A stretch of DNA of 64,000 nucleotides from Bacteroidales bacterium. Its GTDB lineage: Bacteria > Bacteroidota > Bacteroidia > Bacteroidales > UBA10428. Below the pieces are notes generated by a model, which searched no databases, had not been told where the DNA came from, and saw only the letters and a list, made by a program, of their open reading frames with translations. A program made the position numbers and the translations under genes. How positions within the stretch are numbered: the stretch's first letter is position 1; every line of letters begins with the position of its first letter. The stretch is taken from positions 1 through 64,000 of the forward strand of contig JAFGOZ010000524.1 in NCBI GenBank assembly GCA_016926235.1, written 5' to 3'. Of this stretch, positions 37,315-44,663 are shown one piece after another.

Positions 37315-38175
37315 TCACTCAATCACAGTACCACCTTTCACATACTCCCCCATAATTCCCAAATCACGTGTAAAGGGCTTAATAGCTTCAACAGATTGCT
37401 GATAAAGCTTAAAATCTTCTATCTCCACATCAATAAAAAACTGGTATTCCCAATCTTTTCCGGGGATAGGCATACTTTGAATTTTTGAAAGGTTAATATC
37501 ATAAAATGACAATATCGAGAGTATTTTTGATAAACATCCTATTTTATGGGCCAGTGCAAAGTTTATAGAAGCTTTATTTATAGGAGCTTTAAAGTGCACC
37601 TCTTCATTCTTGTCTGCAAGTATCAGGAAGCGGGTATAATTCAATTTATTCGTTTCAATACTTTCAGCCAGTATATCCAGTTCATACATTTCAGCAGCAA
37701 GTTTACTGGCTATAGCACCTACACCCGTTAAATTGTTTTCCCTGATATCTTTGGCGCTTAGTGCAGTGTCGAGACTTTCAACAACCTTTATCTTAGGGTA
37801 TCCGTTAAGAAATTGCTGGCACTGGAGAATAGCCATAGGATGGGAATATATCTCCTTTATATCCTCGATCTTTTGCCCTGGAAGACATATAAGATTTTGC
37901 TTAATCCGAAGATAGATCTCTCCTATTATCTTCATATTCGATTCCAAAAGCAACAAATAATTTGGCAGAATACTTCCTGCTAAAGAATTCTCAATTGCTG
38001 TAATGCCATAATCTGCCTGATTATTTTTTAAGGATTTAAACAGGTCTTTAAACGTATCACGGGGAACTATTTCAATTTTCTCATCTTTAAAATACCGCAG
38101 TGCTGCTATCTCATGAAAAGCCCCGTATCCTCCCTGGATTACGATCCGTTTAATGTTATTTGTTAGATTTTCCAT
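37315..38175 (-). CDS. pheA: Prephenate dehydratase with ACT domain
   Basis: A 286-residue enzyme converting prephenate to phenylpyruvate, the committed step to phenylalanine. The catalytic PDT domain runs from about 10 to 190, with GGYGAFHEIAA, ITAIENSLAG and the conserved LNYTRFLIL (TRF motif). An ACT regulatory domain (about 198-275) has IGCLSKILSILSFYDINLSKIQSMP, so Phe feedback is likely; the usual ESRP is QSMP, a variant I believe is normal in this phylum. It is the first structural gene after the Phe/Tyr-rich leader and terminator. Confidence 0.95.
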   Translation of the reverse strand: MENLTNNIKRIVIQGGYGAFHEIAALRYFKDEKIEIVPRDTFKDLFKSLKNNQADYGITAIENSLAGSILPNYLLLLESNMKIIGEIYLRIKQNLICLPGQKIEDIKEIYSHPMAILQCQQFLNGYPKIKVVESLDTALSAKDIRENNLTGVGAIASKLAAEMYELDILAESIETNKLNYTRFLILADKNEEVHFKAPINKASINFALAHKIGCLSKILSILSFYDINLSKIQSMPIPGKDWEYQFFIDVEIEDFKLYQQSVEAIKPFTRDLGIMGEYVKGGTVIE

Positions 38176-38188
38176 AGTGTGTTTTTTG

Positions 38189-38220
38189 AAAAAAAAAAGT
38201 CCCGAACATCGGGACTTTTA
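38189..38220 (-). terminator. Attenuator terminator in the pheA leader
   Basis: On the minus strand a perfect 11-bp stem AAAAGTCCCGA / TCGGGACTTTT with 3-nt loop (38195-38219) is followed by an uninterrupted run of ten U (38189-38198, partly in the stem). It lies between the leader stop codon and pheA, 13 nt before the pheA ATG. Its position before rather than after a gene is the mark of attenuation. Confidence 0.9.
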
Positions 38221-38240
38221 CTTATTATGTATTATTTGTA

Positions 38241-38250
38241 TAAAAATCCC
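38241..38250 (-). promoter_or_regulatory. Antiterminator arm overlapping the leader stop codon
   Basis: The leader RNA segment GGGAUUUUUA pairs over all 10 positions (one G-U) with UAAAAGUCCC (38211-38220), the 5' arm of the terminator. It starts at the last base of the leader UAG stop. A ribosome at the stop would cover it, while one stalled on the upstream Phe/Tyr codons would leave it free. That is the classic region 2-3 antiterminator logic. Confidence 0.85.
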
Positions 38251-38324
38251 TACGTAAGAATTTGAAAATAAAAGAAATAGAAAAAATAATAGTTGAATAA
38301 TATGTTTTTTGCCTTGTTCATCAT
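38250..38324 (-). CDS. Phe/Tyr-rich attenuator leader peptide
   Basis: A 24-codon ORF starting at tandem ATGs and ending in TAG. Codons 10-20 read FNYYFFYFFYF, which is six Phe and four Tyr among eleven residues, far beyond chance even in A/T-rich DNA. It is followed 30 nt downstream by a strong intrinsic terminator and then pheA, the layout of E. coli pheL-pheA attenuation. Slow translation at Phe/Tyr codons under starvation should free the antiterminator arm and allow transcription into pheA. No Shine-Dalgarno is present, as usual in this phylum. The ORF is too short for automatic gene finders and is likely unannotated. Confidence 0.88.
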   Translation of the reverse strand: MMNKAKNILFNYYFFYFFYFQILT

Positions 38325-38446
38325 CTACTAAAAACAAAAACGTTATAATTATGTTTACAAAATTAAACATGATTTCGAATTATTAATACAATTCATACAA
38401 AATATTTTGATTTTTTTACATTTGAAAAGATTTTTCATATCATACT

Positions 38447-39094
38447 ATGACAATTAAAGAGAGATACAAGAAGACAATTGACTATTTTCAAAAACAATAT
38501 CCTTCACCACAAACTGAACTGATGTATACGAGTTCCTATGAACTTATTGTTGCTGTGATCCTCTCAGCTCAATGTACTGATAAACGGGTTAACATAATTA
38601 CTCCCCCGTTTTTTAAGAAGTTTCCGGACTTTCTGTCCTTAGCCCAATCAACTCCAGAACAAGTATTTCCGTATATAAGCAGTTGCTCCTATCCAAATAA
38701 TAAAGCCAAACACTTAGTTGGCATGGCAGAAAGAATAACTCAAAATTACAATGGAAAACTTCCGGAGGATATTGATGAAATGCAGAAAATACCCGGCATA
38801 GGACGGAAAACTGCTAATGTTCTGGCAGCTGTATTGTTTAACCAGCCTGCAATGCCTGTTGACACTCATGTTTTCAGGGTTGCTGCACGAATAGGTCTGG
38901 TCAGGAATGCTAAAACACCTTTAGAAACAGAAAAACAGCTCGTAAACAATATTTCGCCATCCATGATACCAGATGCCCATCATTGGTTAATACTGCATGG
39001 AAGATACATATGCCAGGCTAGAAAACCAAAATGTATGCAATGCGGTCTTAGAGAAGTTTGCACATTTTACTCAAAAGAACTAAGAATAACCTGA
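38447..39094 (+). CDS. nth: Endonuclease III
   Basis: A 215-residue base-excision DNA glycosylase/AP lyase for oxidised pyrimidines. The catalytic lysine is in LSAQCTDKRVN, the helix-hairpin-helix is MQKIPGIGRKTANVLAAV and the catalytic aspartate is in MPVDTHVFRVAARIG. The C-terminal [4Fe-4S] loop CQARKPKCMQCGLREVC has the exact C-x6-C-x2-C-x5-C spacing. A -7-like TACATTTG lies at 38417-38424, 22 nt before the ATG. It is divergent from the pheA leader. Confidence 0.96.
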   Translation: MTIKERYKKTIDYFQKQYPSPQTELMYTSSYELIVAVILSAQCTDKRVNIITPPFFKKFPDFLSLAQSTPEQVFPYISSCSYPNNKAKHLVGMAERITQNYNGKLPEDIDEMQKIPGIGRKTANVLAAVLFNQPAMPVDTHVFRVAARIGLVRNAKTPLETEKQLVNNISPSMIPDAHHWLILHGRYICQARKPKCMQCGLREVCTFYSKELRIT

Positions 39095-39260
39095 TACAAT
39101 ATTTAAAAAAAGATCATCGTTCTTATCCATAACCAGATGGTGTTGAAAAAAGATTTTTATTATCGTAAAGCCTTTTATAACTTTGTTATCAATCGATTCA
39201 CCTCGGAGTAATGAATATTTGAATCAAAGAAAAGAAGTATTGAGTATAAATTGATTTAAT

Positions 39261-40145
39261 ATGGGACGAATTCAAACCCTCATTATTGTCTTTCTCTCGG
39301 TAATACTATCAACAGGCTTTGTGTCACAAAAAATTGATTATCGTCAGGGAAGATTTATGAATGTATGCAAAGGCCTGAATGGCGATGCATTGATCTATTG
39401 CATTTTCGTTGACACCAAAGAAACCAAACCCTGGTTAGATTTTGATATCAGGACTACCATTGACTCATTGAGAATTGCCGTGCAATGGCTTAATAAACAA
39501 GCCCAAAAAAATAAAATTACCTTGAATATCAAATCTGATTACTTCATTGGAGACGAATTTGCAACAATTCGAAAGAATTTACCTATGGGTGATGTTTATA
39601 AATCAGTTACTGAGCCCAACATGAAAACCGGAATATTTGAACTTAACAATTGGGCAAATTCTGTTGCCAAGAGAGCCGGGATGTCATTAAATATTATTCA
39701 GAAAGATGGAATTCCCGACATTACAAATCCAAGGGATAAAGAACGTTTTGTAGCATACCTGCGTGACGAATACAATGTAGAAAGTGTAGCCCTTATGTTT
39801 ATGGTAAATAACTATTACAAAACCGACATTTCCATATCCCTGAATACGTTAAACACAGAGGATGTTGAATTTGCCATTGTTAGTTATAAATATCCTGCAG
39901 AAATTGCACATAATTTTTTACATCTGTATGGCGCAGCAGATATGTATGAAACACCTTACAGAAAAAATGATAAGAAAATAGAGGTTTTGCAGAAATTGTT
40001 CCCAAATGAAATAATGCTAGATCCCTATGCGAAAAACATATGGGACCTGGAAATAAGTGAATATACCAAATACCTCATAGGATGGTCAAACTCGATTGCC
40101 CCACTGTACGAAGATTTATTAGTTGACAAAAGCCTGAGTTTTTAA
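39261..40145 (+). CDS. Exported protein with a degenerate metallopeptidase motif
   Basis: A 294-residue protein with an N-terminal signal segment (TLIIVFLSVILSTGFVS). I do not recognise the family. Residues near 215-232 read EIAHNFLHLYGAADMYE. This matches the zinc motif HExxHxxGxxD of metzincin-like peptidases, with both histidines, the Gly and the third-ligand Asp in place but Asn instead of the catalytic Glu. The codon is AAT, so a single base error cannot restore GAA. Either it is a non-catalytic metal-binding relative or the likeness is accidental. It stands alone with 166 and 288 bp of spacer on either side. Confidence 0.65.
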   Translation: MGRIQTLIIVFLSVILSTGFVSQKIDYRQGRFMNVCKGLNGDALIYCIFVDTKETKPWLDFDIRTTIDSLRIAVQWLNKQAQKNKITLNIKSDYFIGDEFATIRKNLPMGDVYKSVTEPNMKTGIFELNNWANSVAKRAGMSLNIIQKDGIPDITNPRDKERFVAYLRDEYNVESVALMFMVNNYYKTDISISLNTLNTEDVEFAIVSYKYPAEIAHNFLHLYGAADMYETPYRKNDKKIEVLQKLFPNEIMLDPYAKNIWDLEISEYTKYLIGWSNSIAPLYEDLLVDKSLSF

Positions 40146-40167
40146 TTTAAACGGTTGTAATAAAAAA

Positions 40168-40252
40168 AAGCTTGTAGCTATAACATTTTTTAACATATCC
40201 TTTTAATATGTTAAGTATATTATGTTTTTCTAAATAATTTGCTACGAGGCTT
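40168..40252. repeat. Nested imperfect palindrome
   Basis: Outer arms AAGCTTGTAGC (40168-40178) and GCTACGAGGCTT (40241-40252) enclose a perfect inner 8-bp inverted repeat TAACATAT (40191-40198) / ATATGTTA (40206-40213). It follows the exported-protein gene and may end its transcript, though no T-run follows. The rest of the spacer up to 40433 is A/T-rich without a visible gene. Confidence 0.45.
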
Positions 40253-40433
40253 ATTTACTGAATATTATATGGACTCGCATTTTTACGTCAGACATAAGGT
40301 AAAAAACCATAAAGAGGTATTTAACCTAAAAACAAAGAACAGACAATAATTGCATTATTTTGTATTTAAAAAAAAAATGTTAATTTTACTATTAGTAAAA
40401 AGCCAAAAAACTATAATCTAAAAAGAAGATATT

Positions 40434-41357
40434 ATGCTCAAAAAACCATACCCAATTTTCACAGCAGGAATCCTACCCCTGATTTTCCTTGCTGTGTTTT
40501 TTATTGGCTGTAAATCAGATGGCAGCAAAACAAACACGGATGAAACAGAAGACATAGAAGATGTAGAAATCGACCAGGAGATTTTTGATGATATCAAAGA
40601 AGCGAAAAAGATATTCTACTCTCTCCCATCGCCTTTAGAAACAGCAATGCTTATTAAAACAGCCGGGGCTGAATATAACGAAGAGTTATTAAATTCTTTG
40701 GATAATGTTGATAATTACACAACTAACAAAAGCATGGCATTAAATCTGGGTGTTTACACTACCGATTTAAGCTTTGCCAGCCTTTTTGACCAGACGCAAA
40801 CCTCCATAAATTATATGGAAGCATCAAAAAAATTAGCCGATGGATTGGAGATTCTGGATGCAATAGACAACACGACCATTGAGCGTTTGGAAGAAAACAT
40901 TAACAACCGCGATGTAATTATGGACATTATTTCTGAAACATTTATGTCCTCTAGTTCGTTCTTAAAGGAAAATGACCGGGCGGCTGTTGCATCTATTGTA
41001 TTAGTTGGAGGATGGGTAGAAGGACTTTACATTGCCACACAACTTGTTGGTGAAAAACCAATTGAGAATAACAAGCTTGTTGAGCGCATTGTTGATCAGA
41101 AGTTGTCATTTGACATAGTTCTTAAACTTCTTGAAGAGCATAAAGATAATCCTGATATACAGGATTTAATTGCTGATGTGAATAAACTGAAGCAGGTTTT
41201 TGATAAGATTGAATTGGAAACTACTGAGATTGAAACAGAGGTTGGTGAAGACAATGTTACAACCCTGAAGTCAACCAGTACAATTAAAATTACAAAGGCG
41301 ATTTTCCAAGAGCTTACAGAGACCGTGGAAACAATAAGGACAAAATTTGTATCTTAA
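40434..41357 (+). CDS. Conserved helical lipoprotein, unknown function
   Basis: A 307-residue predicted lipoprotein: the signal sequence ends FLAVFFIGC (C about 26). An acidic linker (TDETEDIEDVEIDQE) follows, and then a long all-helical domain (about 50-300). Recognisable but functionally uninformative stretches are FYSLPSPLETAMLIK and MALNLGVYTTDLSFASLFDQTQ, which recur in uncharacterised Bacteroidota lipoproteins. It is followed after 72 bp by a small secreted protein and then a DUF4197 lipoprotein, all codirectional. Confidence 0.72.
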   Translation: MLKKPYPIFTAGILPLIFLAVFFIGCKSDGSKTNTDETEDIEDVEIDQEIFDDIKEAKKIFYSLPSPLETAMLIKTAGAEYNEELLNSLDNVDNYTTNKSMALNLGVYTTDLSFASLFDQTQTSINYMEASKKLADGLEILDAIDNTTIERLEENINNRDVIMDIISETFMSSSSFLKENDRAAVASIVLVGGWVEGLYIATQLVGEKPIENNKLVERIVDQKLSFDIVLKLLEEHKDNPDIQDLIADVNKLKQVFDKIELETTEIETEVGEDNVTTLKSTSTIKITKAIFQELTETVETIRTKFVS

Positions 41358-41429
41358 ATATATAGTTCTTTGTAAATTAAAATCCTAGTTGTTATAACAA
41401 AGAATTATTAAATTTTAAAAAATAGACAT

Positions 41430-41873
41430 ATGAAAATTACGTTGCGTGCATTACTGGTAGTTTTATTACTAACTTCGGTATCCTTTACAGGATGGGCACA
41501 ATGCAAAGGATTCGCAAAGAAAATATGTAAGTTGGAACTTGACCCATACATCCATGACGGGAACTATCATGCAAACATATTAACGGAAGGCGAAGAAGCA
41601 GAGCTATATAAAACTTTCTATTCCGGACAAGAATACCGTATTGCTATTTGTGGATCAGATGACCTGCCTGCAGTACAATTTAAAATTATCGATAATAACC
41701 GCAGAATTTTGTATGATAACGCAGATCATGATTACGCGATGACATGGGATTTTAAACTCGAAGCCAGCCAGCAGCTTAAAATTGCTATAAAAGTAGTACC
41801 CTCTGAAGAAAGTACAGGAATGGCACCCCAAAGTGGATGTGTCTCCATCATGTTTGGATTTATGGACAAATAA
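41430..41873 (+). CDS. Small secreted protein, unknown function
   Basis: A 147-residue exported protein with a clear signal peptide (cleavage after GWAQ, about residue 23). The mature part is probably beta-rich and has four cysteines (CKGFAKKIC near the N-terminus, plus C in IAICGSDD and SGCVSIMF), which may form disulfides. Similar small proteins are common in Bacteroidota, but no function is known to me. It is followed directly by an intrinsic terminator, closing a probable two-gene unit with the upstream lipoprotein. Confidence 0.7.
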   Translation: MKITLRALLVVLLLTSVSFTGWAQCKGFAKKICKLELDPYIHDGNYHANILTEGEEAELYKTFYSGQEYRIAICGSDDLPAVQFKIIDNNRRILYDNADHDYAMTWDFKLEASQQLKIAIKVVPSEESTGMAPQSGCVSIMFGFMDK

Positions 41874-41893
41874 TAAATACTATTAAAATATGT

Positions 41894-41921
41894 AAAGCCT
41901 ATGATTTCATAGGCTTTTTTT
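41894..41921 (+). terminator. Intrinsic terminator
   Basis: Perfect 9-bp stem AAGCCTATG (41895-41903) / CATAGGCTT (41908-41916) with a 4-nt loop and seven T. It ends the transcript of the lipoprotein and small secreted protein. Confidence 0.9.
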
Positions 41922-42007
41922 GTATATTAACATAATTAAAACATTTTCTGAATTCATACGTATTACTATTGATAAACAATTTGATATCAACCTAAAATTA
42001 TATACTA

Positions 42008-42844
42008 ATGAAAAGGATTATTTATCTGTTATTAATCCTGGCAACCATTATAGTTGTTTCCTGCGAGGAACTGAGTGATGGACTGGGAGAACTTACTACA
42101 GAAGAAGTAGTGCAAGGCTTAAAAACAGCCCTGGCTGTGGGTACAGATAGTTCTACTACAGCGCTAGCAGCAGTGAATGGATATTACGGAAATAAACTAT
42201 TAAAAATACCTTTACCTCCTGAAGCTGAATCAGTTAGAACCAGCATAAACACTTTAACATCGAGGTATCCCGTTCTGGCCAGTACTTTTAACTTAGATCA
42301 GCACTTTGAAAACATAGTAAAATCAGTTAATATGGCAGCCGAGTCAGCAGCAAAGGAAGCAGCCCCTATCTTTAAAGAGTCCATTACATCATTATCCATC
42401 ACCGATGCATGGGATATCCTTAATGGAATAAATCCTGCTTCTAAAAAATCAGGAAACGCTGATTTTGATTCAACAGCTGCCACAAATTATTTTAAAGCAA
42501 CAACGTCTGAAGCCCTAACAGGACTTTATTCTCCAAAAATTGACAATGCATTAGGCAAAGACCTGGGACTAGGTTTTTCAGCGAACGATGCATGGGATTC
42601 ATTTAAGTCTGCATACAATACAGCCTATTCTTCGGCAACCAGTATACCATTAGTAGGTTCTGCTGTTGAAGATGAACTGGATCCTGTTTCAACAGAAAGC
42701 ATTGGCGAATTTTGTACAGGCATTGCCCTTAATGGCCTCTTCCACAAAGTAGGTGAGGAAGAAATAAAAATACGCCGCGACCCTCTCGAATGGGCACTTA
42801 CTGCCGTTGGCGATATCCTGGAAAGAGTGTTTGGGGGTGGATGA
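42008..42844 (+). CDS. DUF4197 lipoprotein
   Basis: A 278-residue predicted lipoprotein; the lipobox is IVVSC (C about 19). The mature sequence matches the DUF4197 pattern: LTTEEVVQGLKTALAVGTDSS near the start, GYYGNKLLKIPLPPEAESV, AAKEAAPIFKESITSLSITDAWDIL, TNYFKATTSEALTGLYSPKI and a Gly-rich end. The family is all-helical and of unknown role. It is flanked by terminators on both sides, so it is transcribed alone. Confidence 0.88.
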   Translation: MKRIIYLLLILATIIVVSCEELSDGLGELTTEEVVQGLKTALAVGTDSSTTALAAVNGYYGNKLLKIPLPPEAESVRTSINTLTSRYPVLASTFNLDQHFENIVKSVNMAAESAAKEAAPIFKESITSLSITDAWDILNGINPASKKSGNADFDSTAATNYFKATTSEALTGLYSPKIDNALGKDLGLGFSANDAWDSFKSAYNTAYSSATSIPLVGSAVEDELDPVSTESIGEFCTGIALNGLFHKVGEEEIKIRRDPLEWALTAVGDILERVFGGG

Positions 42845-42866
42845 TAGGAGAAACCCTATATTATAT

Positions 42867-42895
42867 AAAAAAGAGGCTTAAAATCCTCTTTTTTT
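42867..42895 (+). terminator. Intrinsic terminator after the DUF4197 gene
   Basis: Stem AAAAAAGAGG (42867-42876) with CCTCTTTTTTT (42885-42895) and an 8-nt loop, 23 bp after the stop codon. Confidence 0.85.
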
Positions 42896-43049
42896 ATGTA
42901 TTTATTATAAATCTTCGTTTTTATGATAATAAATACAAAACGGTACAGGCAACCCTTGTTCGAATTACGAAAAACGCCCGTACCATCTTGTTTTCTCAAA
43001 ACCATGGACTTAACTGAATCAGATAGCATTGCAAAACATTTCTTTCAAA

Positions 43050-43079
43050 GGCCCGGCAGGTGCTTGATCCTGCCAGGCC
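43050..43079. repeat. GC-rich hairpin
   Basis: Arms GGCCCGGCAGG (43050-43060) and CCTGCCAGGCC (43069-43079) pair with one mismatch. Its GC content is far above the surroundings. It probably belongs to the dispersed palindromic repeats. A plus-strand open frame through it (42923-43276) is not protein-like. Confidence 0.5.
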
Positions 43080-43145
43080 GGTTTCCTGCAGCTGTTATTA
43101 CAGCAATCCCAAGTAAACAACAGCAGGTGTATATAGAGTCAAAGA

Positions 43146-43625
43146 TCAATCGCAAAAATCACAGGATATTTTACTGGTTTCGGTCATCTTCAAGCCATCG
43201 GATTTCCGCAATATCCAATCGTCGGTATTTATCGTGTAACCTGCCCAATATTCCCCTCCGGTATTATCTCCAATAATGTAAACATCAAAAATGCTTCCCT
43301 CTAACACACTTTCTTCATCAACATACCAGTCTGTATAGCACTTTTGGTTTTCTTTAGTATTGGAACTTAGCTTTGATACTTCAAAATAACATGCTGTCCT
43401 GTCATTGTTAAAGGTAATGCAACGATACTCCGAATAAGAATTGCTATAATAATACCATGTTCCTAAAATACCATTTTCAATGGTTGATAAAGCTTCGATC
43501 TCCGGTTCATCATCGTCATCATCGTCATCCTTGTCATCATTTTTATCGCAGCTTGTTATAACAAAGCTCCCGCAAGTAATAATTATTAAGATAAATAAAT
43601 TGCTGAATAGGTTTTTAACTTTCAT
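43146..43625 (-). CDS. Small lipoprotein with Asp-rich linker, lipocalin-like
   Basis: A 159-residue predicted lipoprotein: hydrophobic N-terminus and lipobox VITSC (C about 26), then an unusual run of aspartates (DDKDDDDDDDE). A small beta-rich domain follows, containing GTWYYYSNSYSEYRCITFNNDRT, reminiscent of the lipocalin-like families common among Bacteroidales lipoproteins. It has no obvious neighbour relationship, being 270 bp downstream of and codirectional with the LytTR regulator. Function unknown. Confidence 0.7.
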   Translation of the reverse strand: MKVKNLFSNLFILIIITCGSFVITSCDKNDDKDDDDDDDEPEIEALSTIENGILGTWYYYSNSYSEYRCITFNNDRTACYFEVSKLSSNTKENQKCYTDWYVDEESVLEGSIFDVYIIGDNTGGEYWAGYTINTDDWILRKSDGLKMTETSKISCDFCD

Positions 43626-43897
43626 ATAAATTGGGTTTTGGTTAATAACACTATAAAAATATAACCTGTTTCAGAAAATAAAAATACCAAATTATAAAGC
43701 GTAGGTATCTGTATTAAATCCGTACTGAAATTCTTAAAAAGTGTAATTTGGTTTGCTGTTTATTCTTTCTCGTTTGCTCTCACTCTCACTCTAATTCTTC
43801 CCCCTCAGCCTGTCGGCAGCTCCCCGAGGGGAGCACGTTTCTTTCTGGGACACTGCTTTCTTATTTGAAATAGCTTCTTTATAGGTCCAGCAATAAA

Positions 43898-44656
43898 TTA
43901 ACTCCCGGAAATAGTATTCAATAATTGCAGTAACTTGTCACGCTTACGGTGTGAAACGGGTATTTCTTTGCCTTTTTTCAATATCAGGCAACCACCGTCA
44001 TATCGTTCGTATCTGTCAATATAGTTTAAATTTACAATATAGGATTGATGCACTCTCAGAAACCCGGCATCTTTCAGCAAATCTTCATATTCTTTAATAC
44101 CCTTTGAGACCAAAATTTTACGCCCGTCATCAAGAAAAAATTCAGTATAGGGACCATCCGAATTGCAGTAAATAATATCCTGAACATCAACCAGAAATAT
44201 ACTTTTTGAAGTTTTTAATACGATCTTTTTTAATTTGTCGGCATAATCTTTTATGTTCAACATCAGCGCACTAAGCTTAATACGGCTGTCTTCCACTTCT
44301 ATGGATTTATCGGCTTTGTCTACAGCACTGATCAATTCTTTGGGATCTATAGGTTTTACAAGGTAATCCAAAGCACTGTATTTAATCGCCCTAATCGCAT
44401 ATTCTTCATATGCAGTAATGAAAATAATTTTAAAATTAATTTCATGCAGTTGGCCAAGCATATCGAATGTAGTGCCATCGGGAAGATTAATGTCTGAAAG
44501 CACTAATTCAGGGCCCTGCTCTTCAATTGCGCTTCGGGCATCAGCCAGGTTGCTTGCAACAGCAACAATTTCAATATTAGGGCAATATTTTTCAAGGGTT
44601 GCCTGGATATTCTCCAGTATAGGCAGTTCATCCTCAATAATAAGCGTGCGTATCAT
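43898..44656 (-). CDS. LytTR-family response regulator
   Basis: A 252-residue DNA-binding response regulator. The receiver domain occupies residues 1 to about 120, with acidic pocket E8-D9 and phospho-acceptor D55 in LVLSDINLPDG; the lysine is in YLVKPIDPKE. The LytTR domain (about 145-250) shows YCNSDGPYTEFFLDDGRKILVSKGIKEYE and FLRVHQSYIVNLNYIDRYE. It is paired with the TPR-kinase gene just upstream in the same operon (7-bp gap), so the kinase is its cognate partner. Target genes are unknown; these systems typically bind direct-repeat promoters. Confidence 0.93.
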   Translation of the reverse strand: MIRTLIIEDELPILENIQATLEKYCPNIEIVAVASNLADARSAIEEQGPELVLSDINLPDGTTFDMLGQLHEINFKIIFITAYEEYAIRAIKYSALDYLVKPIDPKELISAVDKADKSIEVEDSRIKLSALMLNIKDYADKLKKIVLKTSKSIFLVDVQDIIYCNSDGPYTEFFLDDGRKILVSKGIKEYEDLLKDAGFLRVHQSYIVNLNYIDRYERYDGGCLILKKGKEIPVSHRKRDKLLQLLNTISGS

Positions 44657-44663
44657 GGTGTAA

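Noticed and set aside
42958..42990. tRNA-like TTCGAAT segment
   Set aside because: No acceptor, D or anticodon stem could be paired around it; no tRNA gene was found anywhere in the window.
42923..43276. Plus-strand 117-residue frame
   Set aside because: It overlaps a GC-rich hairpin and the convergent lipoprotein gene and shows no domain or signal.
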